A DNA stretch of 64,000 nt from Massilia glaciei (lineage in GTDB: Bacteria > Pseudomonadota > Gammaproteobacteria > Burkholderiales > Burkholderiaceae_D), in assembly GCF_003011895.2 (NCBI RefSeq), contig NZ_PXWF02000245.1, positions 48,178-112,177 of the forward strand, read 5' to 3'. The notes below the pieces were generated by a model. The model was not told the origin of the DNA, did no database searches, and was given only the letters and a program-made list of their open reading frames with translations. Positions 44,322-53,397 of this stretch are shown here, piece after piece; the first letter of the stretch is position 1, and each line of letters starts with the position of its first letter. Made by a program: the position numbers and the translations under genes.

Positions 44322-45652
44322 CGTCCGACCCGGTCCGCCTGTGGGGCGCCGCGGCGATGCTGCTCGCATGGCTGCTGCTGTGCGCGGCGATCGTGCTGCG
44401 GCGGCGCCTTAGCCAACGCGCGGCTACGCGCCCGGTGCAATGGATCGTCGCCTATGCCAGCCAGACCGGCAGCGCCGACCATCTCGCGCAGCTGACCGTG
44501 GCCACGCTCAAAACGGCCGGCTTGTCGGCGCTGGACTGCAGCCTGTCCGAGCTCGAACCGGCGCAGTTGCGCCAGTCGGACCGCATCCTGTTCATCGTCA
44601 GCACCTACGGCGAGGGCGACCCGCCCGACAACGCGCTGCGTTTCGTGCGCGCCGAAATGCAGGGCGCGCCCAGGCTCGGCCACCTGCATTACGCGGTGCT
44701 GGCGCTGGGCGACAGCAGCTATGCCCAGTATTGCGGCTTCGGCCGCGCGCTCGACCAGTGGCTTGGGGCCTGCGGCGCGAACCCGCTGTTCGATAGGATC
44801 GAGGTCGACCGCGGCGCCGCGCCCGCCATCACGGCGTGGCAGGAGCATCTGTGCCACCTCGCCGGCGCGGTCGACGCGCCCGACTGGAGCGAGCCGGCGT
44901 ACGCCGATTGGCGCATCGTCGAGCGCGCCGAGATCAATGCGGGCAGTGCCGGCGAACCGGTTTTCCGGGTCGCGCTGGCGCCGGCCGACGGGGTGTTTCC
45001 GGACTGGGAGGCGGGCGACCTGGCGCAGGTCAGCGTGCCCGGGGAGCCGGGCCTGCCGCGCGAATATTCGATCGCCTCGCTGCCCGCCGAGGGGCGCCTT
45101 GAGCTGCTGGTGCGGCTGCACCGGCGCGCCGATGGCTCGCACGGGTCGGCGTCGGGCTTTTTGTGCCTGCATGCGCCGCTGGCGGCGCCGATCGCGCTGC
45201 GGGTGCGCGAGCACAAGCGCTTTCGCATCGGCGAGAATCGGTGGCGTCCTTTGATCTTGATCGGCAACGGCACCGGCATGGCCGGCCTGCGCGCGCATTT
45301 CAAGGAGCGCGATTTCCGTGCGATCGACTGCTGGCTGGTGTTCGGCGAGCGCAACGAGGCGAGCGATTTCCATTATCGGGAGGACGTGGAAGCCTCGGTC
45401 GCGATGGCGACGCTGGTGCGTTTCGACGGGGTGTTTTCGCGCGACCAGGAACAACGGCGCTATGTGCAGCATGTGCTGCGCGAGTCCGGCGCGGCCCTGC
45501 GCGACTGGGTCGAGCGGGGCGCGGCGATCTATGTGTGCGGTGGTTTGCTGACCATGGCGGCCGGCGTGCACGAGGTGCTCGAGGCCGAGTTGGGCAAGGC
45601 GAAGCTCGAGCAGTTGGCCGACGAGGGGCGGTATCGGCGCGATGTTTACTAG
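44318..45652 (+). CDS. Membrane-anchored flavodoxin-FAD reductase (sulfite reductase flavoprotein-like)
   Basis: The 444-residue protein has an N-terminal membrane segment at about residues 8-26. A flavodoxin domain follows (AYASQTGSADHLAQ, STYGEGDPPDNA, LGDSSYAQYCGFG), then a FAD/NADPH domain (LPREYSIAS, LIGNGTGMAGLRAH, YVCGG). It resembles CysJ but carries an anchor. It probably supplies NADPH electrons across the membrane to the PepSY protein for ferric-siderophore reduction. This is inference from the operon and Fur box. Confidence 0.88.
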   Translation: MTSDPVRLWGAAAMLLAWLLLCAAIVLRRRLSQRAATRPVQWIVAYASQTGSADHLAQLTVATLKTAGLSALDCSLSELEPAQLRQSDRILFIVSTYGEGDPPDNALRFVRAEMQGAPRLGHLHYAVLALGDSSYAQYCGFGRALDQWLGACGANPLFDRIEVDRGAAPAITAWQEHLCHLAGAVDAPDWSEPAYADWRIVERAEINAGSAGEPVFRVALAPADGVFPDWEAGDLAQVSVPGEPGLPREYSIASLPAEGRLELLVRLHRRADGSHGSASGFLCLHAPLAAPIALRVREHKRFRIGENRWRPLILIGNGTGMAGLRAHFKERDFRAIDCWLVFGERNEASDFHYREDVEASVAMATLVRFDGVFSRDQEQRRYVQHVLRESGAALRDWVERGAAIYVCGGLLTMAAGVHEVLEAELGKAKLEQLADEGRYRRDVY

Positions 45653-45685
45653 CTGGGCATAACCGCCAACGCTGAAACTACCACC

Positions 45686-45784
45686 ACATCGTCCTCGCGG
45701 AGGGCTCGGCGCCCCCGCGTCGATCCATAGAACGTTAGCGATAAGCAACGGTTCTATGGGTCCCCGCCTCCGCGAGGACGATGT
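45686..45784. repeat. Nested palindromic repeat element, about 99 bases
   Basis: The outer arms ACATCGTCCTCGCGGAGG (45686-45703) and CCTCCGCGAGGACGATGT (45767-45784) are perfect 18-base complements. An inner pair, CCATAGAAC (45725-45733) and GTTCTATGG (45751-45759), is also perfect. The element fills most of the gap between two convergent genes. Confidence 0.85.
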
Positions 45785-45855
45785 TGGTTTTTGGTGTCGA
45801 TGTATTTTTGGCGCGGAGTCTGACGCCGCTCGGCGGCAGACTCCGCGCCACTGAT

Positions 45856-46575
45856 TCAGGCCTTCGGCGCCTTTGGCTTGCGCGCCGCCGGCTTGGCCGC
45901 CGCGCGTTTTTTGGCCGGCGCCTTGGCCGGCGCCGCCGCCGCCGACGCCGACGGCTTGGCCTTGGCCATCGCCTTCGACAATTGCTCGGCCGGACGCACC
46001 GACGCCGCCGCCAGTTTGGCCGCCGCGTCTTGCGCCATCGCGCTGGCGTTGGCCATCGCCTCGGACGACATCGCGGTGCTCACCGCGCTCTTGAACTGGT
46101 CCTGCAGCATGTTCCACCACGCGCTCGGGTTGGGCAGCGCCGGCGCGCCCGCGGCGTCCGGCTTGGCCGCCGGCGGCGCCTCGTCGCGCTCCTTGACCGC
46201 CTCGGCGACCGGCTGGGCAAAGAAGGCCGATGCGAACGGCGCCGCCTCGAGCACTGATTTCTCGTTCGCGCCCGGCTGCTTGACCGCCGCCGCAAGCGTC
46301 GCGCCCATCGACTTGAGCGTCGAGATCGTGCCGCGCTGCACTTCAAGCGCCTGGATGGTCCCGCGCAGCATCGCCGTGTTCACATTGAGCCATGACTCGA
46401 CGGCCTTGAGGTCGGCGATTTTCTTGTCGAGGTCCTCGACCGACAGCGTCGGCGCCGCCATGCCTGGAATGCTCATGCCCGGCACGCTCATGCTGCCCCA
46501 CAGATTCTTGACGAAATCGAGGGTGTCGGACACGGCACCGACGCCGGGAATGTTGGGCATAGGGGGTTTCAGCAT
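45856..46575 (-). CDS. phaM: PhaM-like polyhydroxybutyrate granule-associated protein
   Basis: The product is 239 residues from the ATG at 46575, preceded by GGAGAG (a start at 46587 has no ribosome site). Features match PhaM: PTLSVEDLDKKIADLKAVE, WLNVNTAMLRGTIQALEVQR and a C-terminal Lys/Ala/Pro-rich tail (AKAPAKKRAAAKPAARKPKA) that binds DNA. PhaM activates PHB synthase and ties PHB granules to the nucleoid. Confidence 0.9.
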   Translation of the reverse strand: MLKPPMPNIPGVGAVSDTLDFVKNLWGSMSVPGMSIPGMAAPTLSVEDLDKKIADLKAVESWLNVNTAMLRGTIQALEVQRGTISTLKSMGATLAAAVKQPGANEKSVLEAAPFASAFFAQPVAEAVKERDEAPPAAKPDAAGAPALPNPSAWWNMLQDQFKSAVSTAMSSEAMANASAMAQDAAAKLAAASVRPAEQLSKAMAKAKPSASAAAAPAKAPAKKRAAAKPAARKPKAPKA

Positions 46576-46702
46576 GGCACTCTCCATTGTTAAGAGGCTT
46601 TAGCGTAGCAGAAAATTAACATGCGTTCAAAGCTTGTTGTGCGCGTTGCCGTTTGGACCCATCCGGCGCGTCGGCGAAAACACAGCGCCACGCGTTACAC
46701 TA

Positions 46703-46874
46703 GGAGCCTGTCGGACTTAGGGAGTCGAAGCGAAACGGTCGAGGCAAAAAAAATGCTGGACGAGGACAGATTTTGACGATTTCGCAGTGCCAGCGAGCTA
46801 TTGGCCGAGAAAGCGGCGAAATTTGGACCGTCCAGCACTTTTTGCAGCCGACGATCCTAAGTCCGACAGGCTCC
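46703..46874. mobile_element. MITE-like inverted-repeat element, 172 bases
   Basis: The terminal arms GGAGCCTGTCGGACTTAGG (46703-46721) and CCTAAGTCCGACAGGCTCC (46856-46874) are perfect 19-base complements. Internal pairs (TGCTGGAC with GTCCAGCA, ATTTCGC with GCGAAAT) extend the symmetry, so the whole element can fold as one long hairpin. It encodes no protein. Confidence 0.85.
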
Positions 46875-46953
46875 GAGACCAAGGGAACCCGGCGCGCGCG
46901 GTATTTGCACCATACTGTCACTAAAATTGAAATCACGGATGCGGGAAAGCGAT

Positions 46954-47718
46954 ATGGCTGGTGCGGGAAAAAACGGCAATTTATTCATGCGGGCCATGCT
47001 CGGCGTGGCGCTGGCGGGCACGCTCACGTTCGCCTGCGCGCACGACGACAGCGCGGTCAAGCGCGCATTCAAACTGCCACCATCTGCCGACCTGCATTAC
47101 AAGATCCAGGCGCGCCACAAGGGTTTTTCGATCTCCGGCCAGGCGCTCACCAAATGGCGCGTGGCCGACGGCAAGTACACGCTCGACACCGTCACCCGCG
47201 CGATGATGTTCGGCACCGTGCTCGAAGACAAGAGCGCGGGCACGATCGACAGCTATGGCATCGCCCCCGACCAGTTCTACGAAAAGCGCATCCGCAAAGA
47301 CCCGTGGACCGCGACCTTCGACCGCCAGCGCAACCGGCTCAGTTTCTCCCTGAGCAAGCAGACCTACCCGCTCAAGGGCGGCGAGCAGGACCGCAACACG
47401 GCGCAGTGGCAGTTGGCCGCGGTGGCGCGCGCCGCCCCCGAAAAATTCACGCCCGGCTCGCAATGGACGTTTTTCGTCGCCGGCCGGCGCGACGCCGAGA
47501 CCTGGACCTTCAAGGTAATCAAGCAGGAAACCGTGCGCACCGGCATGGGCCCGGTGGCGGCAATCCACCTCAGCAAATTGCAATCGCCCGACGGCCACGA
47601 CCAGACCATCGACCTGTGGCTCGCCCCGGGCCACGAGTGGTATCCCGTGCGCGTGCGCTTCGCCGACAACGAGGGCGAACGCATCGAGCAGATTCTCGAC
47701 AAAATCGTCAAGAAATAG
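46954..47718 (+). CDS. DUF3108 domain protein, exported
   Basis: The product is 254 residues from the ATG at 46954 (MAGAGKNGNLF). A signal sequence of about 28 residues is followed by a beta-rich DUF3108 domain: DLHYKIQARHKGFSISGQAL and WRVADGKYTLDTVTRA near the start, LWLAPGHEWYPVRVRF near the end. Starts at 46927 (TTG) and 46939 are possible but lack ribosome sites. Function unknown. The MITE-like element lies 79 bases upstream and may influence its promoter. Confidence 0.83.
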   Translation: MAGAGKNGNLFMRAMLGVALAGTLTFACAHDDSAVKRAFKLPPSADLHYKIQARHKGFSISGQALTKWRVADGKYTLDTVTRAMMFGTVLEDKSAGTIDSYGIAPDQFYEKRIRKDPWTATFDRQRNRLSFSLSKQTYPLKGGEQDRNTAQWQLAAVARAAPEKFTPGSQWTFFVAGRRDAETWTFKVIKQETVRTGMGPVAAIHLSKLQSPDGHDQTIDLWLAPGHEWYPVRVRFADNEGERIEQILDKIVKK

Positions 47719-47838
47719 CTTCCCCGGCAACACAGTACTCGGATTGTTATTGAGCGTTGACATGATTTGCGATAGGCTTGGATGGAACGGACCCGCCGCC
47801 ACGACGGCGCGTCAATGAAGTCAAACCGGGGAGACGTC

Positions 47839-48597
47839 ATGCATATCACGCGCGCGCTGGGACTGTGTTTTCCGTTGTTGCTTTGCCTGCCTGCGGGCGC
47901 CGACAGCGGCCCCAGACCGATGCGTCTGGCCACACTCGAATGGCTGCCCTACGTCGGCAAAATCGTCCCGAAAGACGGCCTATCCACCGTCATTGCCTCC
48001 GCTGCCGCCAGAAACGCCGGGTACTCCCTATCCGTGGACTATTTCGAGTGGACCGTGACCTTGGCAAAGGGGGAGAAAGATCCCGCTTTCGCAGGCTACT
48101 TCCCCGAGTATTACACCGAGGAACGCGCCAAGGCTTGCCACCTTTCCAAGTCGATCGGCACCAGTATGCTCGGCCTGGCGACCATGAAAGACACGCCGGT
48201 GCAATGGAACGCGCTCAGTGACCTTAACGCGGTCAAAATCGGGGTGGTCGAAGGCTATTCGAACGGCGAGGCATTCGATGCCATGGTCAAGCAGGGGAAA
48301 CAGCCGGTTGAGAATGCCGCGAGCGACACATTCAATCTGCGCCGCTTGATCTCCAAGAAAGTGCCCGCCATCGCGATCGACCGCGAGGTGTTGCGCTATC
48401 TGCTGTTGCGTTCGCCCATGCGCAACGAGACGGTCTTCAGTCCGAAACCTTTGGGCGAACTGACGCTGCATGTGTGCTTCAAGCGCACGCCGGCGGGCAA
48501 GGAGATGCAGGAGGCATTCGACGCCGGCCTGCAAAAAATCGACATCAAAAAAATCGGTGGCGACTACATGAAGCAGCTCGATTTGAGCGGGACGTGA
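47839..48597 (+). CDS. Family 3-type extracellular solute-binding protein
   Basis: The product is 252 residues from the ATG at 47839, with GGGGAGA upstream (an in-frame start at 47782 lacks one). A signal peptide (MHITRALGLCFPLLLCLPAGA) precedes an amino-acid-type binding fold: LATLEWLPYVGK, FEWTVTLAKGEKDPAFAGYF and KIGVVEGYSNGEAFD. No transporter genes are adjacent, so it may be a sensor or stand-alone receptor. Confidence 0.86.
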   Translation: MHITRALGLCFPLLLCLPAGADSGPRPMRLATLEWLPYVGKIVPKDGLSTVIASAAARNAGYSLSVDYFEWTVTLAKGEKDPAFAGYFPEYYTEERAKACHLSKSIGTSMLGLATMKDTPVQWNALSDLNAVKIGVVEGYSNGEAFDAMVKQGKQPVENAASDTFNLRRLISKKVPAIAIDREVLRYLLLRSPMRNETVFSPKPLGELTLHVCFKRTPAGKEMQEAFDAGLQKIDIKKIGGDYMKQLDLSGT

Positions 48598-48640
48598 ACC
48601 TTGGCCAGGTCTGATAACCGGCGCCGCGCGGGCGCCGCGA

Positions 48641-49429
48641 TCAGAATGATTTCGTGACGCTGATGACGGCGTTGGTCTTGAGCGGTTGCGAGATCTCGGT
48701 CACGCCGGAAGAATTGGGCGTGGTGGCCGGATAATTGTCGTACACGCCGGACGGCGCATTGCCCTTGGTTACCGCGGCCATCGCCATCCAGCCGTTGCTG
48801 AATGTGCGGGTCAGGGCGATCTTGTAATCGCGCCAATCGTAGTCCGGCCAGTTGCGCACACGCCCCATGCCGAAATGGAACTGGAGGCCGAAACCCGATC
48901 CCACGTCGAAGTTGGTGTTCAGGTCCAGATAGCCGGTCCCGCGCGCATCGCTGAAGCCGAAGTAGTCTTTGGTGAATGTGTGATTGTATTTGGCGCTGAA
49001 TATCTTGTAATTCACGCCCAGCGAGAGTTCGCCGTAGTCGTATTTGACGTTGACCGACGAGATTTTCGCGCCCGGATAAATATAGTAGTACACCATCGCG
49101 GTGTAGCCGATGTCGCTCATGCTGCCGGCATAGCCACCGTACAGATCCAATTCGAGCGAACCGCCCTCGATCATTTTCGAACTGATGGTCGAGCCCCAGG
49201 TGCCGATGGAAAAGCCGCTCGGGTGCGCATAATCGAGCCCGCCCTGCAGCGCGGGTTTGCCCCAGGTTTGCTGGTAACCGCGCGAAATGTATTGGCTCGC
49301 CAATGTCACGTTGCCCGTCGTCGTGGCGAGCTCGGCGGAAGGCGCCGGTTCCGGTGTTTGTGCCTGCGCGAAGGCGGCAGCGAGCGCCAGCACCGGCGCG
49401 AGCATCAACGTGTTCAAAGTCGGCTTCAT
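48641..49429 (-). CDS. TorF family putative porin
   Basis: The product is 262 residues from the ATG at 49429 (MKPTLNTLMLAPVLALAAAFAQA, signal peptide). The family motif TGNVTLASQYISRGYQQTWGKPALQGGLDY begins the barrel, and the protein ends in Phe (VTKSF). It is an outer-membrane beta-barrel of unknown substrate. It is convergent with the family 3 binding protein gene. Confidence 0.9.
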   Translation of the reverse strand: MKPTLNTLMLAPVLALAAAFAQAQTPEPAPSAELATTTGNVTLASQYISRGYQQTWGKPALQGGLDYAHPSGFSIGTWGSTISSKMIEGGSLELDLYGGYAGSMSDIGYTAMVYYYIYPGAKISSVNVKYDYGELSLGVNYKIFSAKYNHTFTKDYFGFSDARGTGYLDLNTNFDVGSGFGLQFHFGMGRVRNWPDYDWRDYKIALTRTFSNGWMAMAAVTKGNAPSGVYDNYPATTPNSSGVTEISQPLKTNAVISVTKSF

Positions 49430-49569
49430 CACCAGCGTCCCCTCAATCCATTTCACAATAGCCCGTGAATTGATACTACACAGCAAATTTGCCATAGGCA
49501 AATGGAGCGCGCTGTTGATGATCGGAAAACCACACTGCCGGCGCCCGCTCGCAGGCGCCGTCGTGGCTT

Positions 49570-51020
49570 AAATCAGACAAACCATCTTCTCGGCCTCGGC
49601 GCGCAGCGCGCCCGCTCTGGCCGGGGCCGCCGCGAGCTTGGCCTAGGCCACCTTGACGGCGCTGGCGTAGTGGCCGCCCTTGATGCCGTCCTCGACCGCG
49701 TCCTTGAATTCGCTTTGCGCCTCCTTGAGCGCCACGCGCAGCGGGCCGACCTTGGCGTCGGCGGCCGCGAGCGACTGCGCCGCCGCCGGGCAGCGCGCGT
49801 CCTCGGGCATGCCGAGCCCGGTCTTGAAGGCGCGCAGCAGCAGCCGCCTGAGAGGCTGAGAGTCTTTCGATCATGCCCGCTCAGCACGCCAGAAAGCGCC
49901 AGTTCGTCGTTGCAAATGCTCGCCATAGCCCGCTATGGCTGTGCTTTGCGCCTCGATCTGCCGCTTTCTGGCGGGTTGCTCGGGCACGCCCGAAAAACTC
50001 TCAGCCTCTGAGGCTGTACGAACTCATGTCGTTGGAGTTGATGATGCCGACCGCGTAGTACCCGTTTGGCAACATCAGGATCGAGGCATGGGCCCCGCCA
50101 TGGTCGCCGCCCATGTAGGCGAGCTGGCTGATTTTGAACTTTTTCTTGATGTCCTGGTCGGCGATCGTGAACGACCAGACCACGCGCTCGTCGGCCTTGT
50201 CGTCGTCTTACATGAGATCGCGGGTGGCGCCCGAGACCAGCGTCTTGGCGGCGCTGAAGTTGGCGACGAAGGCGGCCAGTTCGCGGCTCTCGATGTACCA
50301 GCCGCCCTGGGCCTGGCAATAGCCGTTGATCACGCGCGAGTCGTGGGTGACGCCGTTGCCGGCGTCGCCCGCGGAGGCGTAGTCGGGCGCCCACGCCTGC
50401 TTGATCTTGGCGTATTCGACCGTCGGGTTGCAGCTCGGTTTGATGGCCGGCGTGATCCTGCCATAGATATTGCCGTGCATATGCGCCTCCCAGGCGTCGG
50501 CGACGCGCTTGTGGATCTCGATGCCCTCCGCGCGCCATTTCTTGTCGGAGGCCTCCTGGTTCACGCGCGCCAGAAAGTCCGGGTGGGCGATCATCGGGAC
50601 CAGGTAGGTCACGAGCGAGAAATTGGCGTTGGCATATTTGCGCTGGTCGAAATCGGCGCCTTCGATGCCGGCCGCCAGGTAGTCGAACATGCGCTTCTGT
50701 TGATCGGCGCCCAGGTCTTCCTTGCCCAGCGAGCGGAAGCCCGAACGGTGCTGCAGCAGGTGGCGGAAGGTGATCTTCTTGATGCTCGGGTCCATCTTCT
50801 GCTGCCACAGCGCGGGGAAATACGGGTGGATCGGCTGGGCGAGCCACTGCTCGACCGTGTAGCCGCGCGGATTAATCGTCTTATCTTTGCTTTCAAACAA
50901 ATTCAACAGGCTAATTCCGCCCGTAAACTTGATCGTACTGCCAATGTTGGCGGGAATTACGGTGTTTTTCTCCTTCGTTGAGATTGGTGCTGGCATCTTC
51001 CCATCCGGTAGTTCGGGCAA
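49570..51020 (-). pseudogene. Decayed serine hydrolase (class C beta-lactamase-like) interrupted by a MITE
   Basis: The readable part from 51020 has the SxxK box (STIKF), ITFRHLLQHRSGF and a long central domain, but the N-terminus is short for the family. TAA at 50208-50210 stops it. The same frame resumes (FTIADQDIKKKFKISQLAYM, GYYAVGIINSND) until the MITE at 49851-50009. Beyond the MITE the reading (LLLRAFKTGLGMPED and onward) meets a TAG near 49650 and ends near 49570. With at least three lesions the gene appears dead. Linking the last segment to the same gene is inference from frame continuity. Confidence 0.75.
49851..50009. mobile_element. MITE-like element inside the serine hydrolase pseudogene
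   Basis: The terminal arms AGAGGCTGAGAGTCTTTCG (49851-49869) and CGAAAAACTCTCAGCCTCT (49991-50009) are complementary at 18 of 19 positions. CGCCAGAAAGCG/CGCTTTCTGGCG and a central GCCATAGC-CC-GCTATGGC continue the symmetry. The element is 159 bases and non-coding. Confidence 0.82.
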
Positions 51021-51047
51021 CTACCCCCAAAGATGAGGGAATGAACC

Positions 51048-51860
51048 ATGTTGGAAAGTGCATTGAAAACCCTGCGCGAGCACATCGACTTCGACGCCAT
51101 GCTCGCTTGCGCGGGGCGCCGCGGCGCCGACGGCGTGGTCACGTTGGCGCAAGTGCTCGGCAGCCACAAAATCGACGCGCATTTTGTCGCCGAGTATGCC
51201 GACGTGGCCGACGAGGACGTCGCGGGGCAATTGTTTGCCGCCTATCCGCGGACGGTGCAGACCATTTCGGTGTGCGACTACCGCGACCTGGGCGAGCGCG
51301 AGACGGGCAGCGTGGCCGGCGCGCGCGCGGGGCGCTTAATGGCCGACTACCTCGAGAAATACGGCTTCCAGCACCTGATGCTGGCCGGGCTGGGCAGTTC
51401 GTACGGGTTGGCCTGGATCACCTTTTACCGCCACGACGCGGCCAAGCCGTTCACCCCGGAGGACGCCGAGTGGGCCAGGTATCTGGTGCCGGGCCTGCTG
51501 TACCAGTGGCAGCGCGCGTGCCGGCTCTGCGTGTGCACCGAGTTGCCGTCGAAACTGCTGCCGCTGACGAGCCGTGAGATGCAGATCGCGATTCTGAGTG
51601 CGCAGGGCTTGCTGCCGAAGACGATCGCCGACCGCTTCCAGCTGAGCACGAGCACGGTGCGCGAAGTGATCCAGAACATCCGCGCCCGGCTCGGCATCAT
51701 CGGGCGCAAGATGACGTCCGACGACATGGAACGGCATCTGGCCCTTCCCGCGCCGCCCGCCAGGAACGGCGCCACGATCGGCGCCACGATCAGTTCCACG
51801 GTCGGCGCCACGATCGCTAAGCGCGGTCCAGAATCAGTTTCACCGCCCGGCTATCCATGA
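51048..51860 (+). CDS. LuxR family transcriptional regulator
   Basis: The product is 270 residues from the ATG at 51048 with GAGGGAAT upstream. The N-terminal 165 residues have no motif I can name. The C-terminal LuxR HTH is LTSREMQIAILSAQGLLPKT followed by IADRFQLSTSTVREVIQNIR (about residues 175-214). A tail of repeated GATI units (residues about 242-258) ends the protein, which overlaps the convergent membrane gene by 44 bases. The signal is unknown. Confidence 0.85.
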   Translation: MLESALKTLREHIDFDAMLACAGRRGADGVVTLAQVLGSHKIDAHFVAEYADVADEDVAGQLFAAYPRTVQTISVCDYRDLGERETGSVAGARAGRLMADYLEKYGFQHLMLAGLGSSYGLAWITFYRHDAAKPFTPEDAEWARYLVPGLLYQWQRACRLCVCTELPSKLLPLTSREMQIAILSAQGLLPKTIADRFQLSTSTVREVIQNIRARLGIIGRKMTSDDMERHLALPAPPARNGATIGATISSTVGATIAKRGPESVSPPGYP

Positions 51861-52641
51861 AACCGAGCCAGATTATCTGCATCGCCAGATTGACGGCGGT
51901 GAAAAACAGCGCGCCGCTTAGGGCTGCCGTGCCGAAGAAATCCTGCGACATGCCCCAGCCGACGACGATCAGGCAGCCATACAAGGCGACGACGTTGCCC
52001 CTAACTTCCATCTGCCGGTAGGCGGGGCCCCAGGCGTCGTCGATGGGCTGCCTTTTGCGCCGCACGCAGTACAGCAGCGTCGCCACGCCGACCGGCACAA
52101 TGACCGCGAAGCCCGCCATGCGGCCGGCCAGCACATGGGTCGCAATCAGGCCGAGGTGGTGCCCCGCGAGGTAGGCGAGAATGGCCGCGGCGTACAGCGC
52201 GAAACACGTCGTGGTCCAGGCGGGATGGACAAAATCGCGCAGCGACCTGCGCTCGAATTGCGCGCTGCGCCTTTCGGGCAGGGGGATTTTGCGGTACACG
52301 CGGTAGTGCCCGACCCCGGCATAGCAAAGCATGAGGCCTGCCCATGCCAGCGTGGGCGCGAAGGTGAGCACGGTGAGCAGGTCGGGCCGGTCGGATTGCG
52401 CCGCCGAATAGGCGAGCAGGGCGAACCAAGCCGCACCCAGCGCATACAGGCTCCAAAGCGCGATTTTTGGCGTCGCGTGGCGCTGTTTGAATTCGGGATG
52501 GTCGGCCAGCCAGGCGGGATTTTTATGGAAGAAGGTGGCGTCGACGAGCCGCATCATCCGTGCCGCCGTGAGCCAATAGAGCATCGCGATCTGGCTCGCC
52601 GCTATCATGTGGATCATTAACTTGGTCGCCGATTCAGTCAT
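51817..52641 (-). CDS. Polytopic membrane protein of unknown function, partner of GntR
   Basis: The product is 274 residues from the ATG at 52641. About eight hydrophobic segments alternate with short charged loops. The start overlaps the stop of the GntR gene by eight bases, so the two are translated together. By analogy with YtrA-type operons, the regulator controls a transport or resistance membrane protein. I do not recognise a family. Confidence 0.72.
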   Translation of the reverse strand: MTESATKLMIHMIAASQIAMLYWLTAARMMRLVDATFFHKNPAWLADHPEFKQRHATPKIALWSLYALGAAWFALLAYSAAQSDRPDLLTVLTFAPTLAWAGLMLCYAGVGHYRVYRKIPLPERRSAQFERRSLRDFVHPAWTTTCFALYAAAILAYLAGHHLGLIATHVLAGRMAGFAVIVPVGVATLLYCVRRKRQPIDDAWGPAYRQMEVRGNVVALYGCLIVVGWGMSQDFFGTAALSGALFFTAVNLAMQIIWLGFMDSRAVKLILDRA

Positions 52642-53032
52642 CTTTTTCTCCTTGTTGTTCTGGCTTGGCCACTGCCGCCGCAAAGGCGGCACCGATGTCG
52701 GTCTCCGACAGTCCGCGCTCGCGCAGCGATCCCACAAGGGAGGCCATCGCATACGCCGCCTGTTGCCGGTTGAGGGTGTGAATATGGGCGAGCGCATCGC
52801 GGTTGATGAAGGTGCCTTTCTTTCCCGCCGTCAGGATGACCCTGTCGGTTTCGAGGATCTTGTAGGCCTTGGCGACCGTGTTGGGGTTCAGGTCGAGGTC
52901 GTGCGCGAGCTGCCGGATGGTCGGAATGGGCATTCCGTCCCGCAATGCCCCCTGCAACACCCCTTGCCGCACCTGGCGCACGATTTGCTCGTACACGGGT
53001 TCAACGCCGGCGACGTCGACGGTCATTTCCAT
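52634..53032 (-). CDS. GntR family transcriptional regulator (YtrA-like, short)
   Basis: The product is 132 residues from the ATG at 53032 (MEMTVDVAGVEPVYEQ) with GGAAG upstream. The in-frame extension to 53068 begins with TTG inside the operator. The winged-helix GntR domain includes VYEQIVRQVRQGVLQGALRDG and LPTIRQLAHDLDLNPNTVAKA-like residues. The protein has only a short C-terminal part, as in the YtrA subgroup, which lacks a big effector domain. A TGTACTA...TAGTACA palindrome lies just upstream. Confidence 0.9.
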   Translation of the reverse strand: MEMTVDVAGVEPVYEQIVRQVRQGVLQGALRDGMPIPTIRQLAHDLDLNPNTVAKAYKILETDRVILTAGKKGTFINRDALAHIHTLNRQQAAYAMASLVGSLRERGLSETDIGAAFAAAVAKPEQQGEKDD

Positions 53033-53045
53033 GTCTTCCACCACA

Positions 53046-53067
53046 TGTACTAGTTGAATGTAGTACA
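53046..53067. promoter_or_regulatory. GntR operator
   Basis: TGTACTA, eight bases, TAGTACA form a perfect inverted repeat 14-35 bases upstream of the GntR start. The palindrome type (GTACTA/TAGTAC) fits YtrA-like regulators, so auto-regulation is likely. Confidence 0.65.
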
Positions 53068-53086
53068 AAGAATAGCCGGATTAGCC

Positions 53087-53397
53087 CCGGCCGCGCAAGC
53101 GATATCGGAATTTCTTTTGGCGCAGGGTGGATTTTTTGGCAATTGGGGGCTTGCGCGCCGCGTGGCGGGACGTTTCCTTTCTGGCCACCAAGGCTAAGCT
53201 GATATACTGACGCCCCCGCGATGCTGTTGTTGTGCCCGGTGGTGCGAGGGTGCCAGGGGTGGAACGGGGGAATTGGCGTGGTGTACCACGCCCCCGTGTA
53301 ACGAGCTCGATTTCGCCGTGGTGAAAATTTTTTACTTTCGAGCGCTTCGGCCGGCGAGACGTCGCCTCGCGCTAGAACTTGGTACCGGATCACAATC
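53087..53397. promoter_or_regulatory. Promoter region of the Mks operon with a short hairpin
   Basis: The 311-base gap between the divergent GntR and MksF-like genes has no gene. GGCGTGGTGTACCACGCC (53275-53292) is an 18-base palindrome with a two-base centre. Its role is not clear. The segment 53330-53346 is T- and A-rich and could hold a promoter, but I see no clear -10/-35 pair. Confidence 0.4.

Noticed and set aside
53275..53292. Hairpin as terminator of the GntR side
   Set aside because: No T-run follows on either strand, and it lies upstream of both divergent genes.
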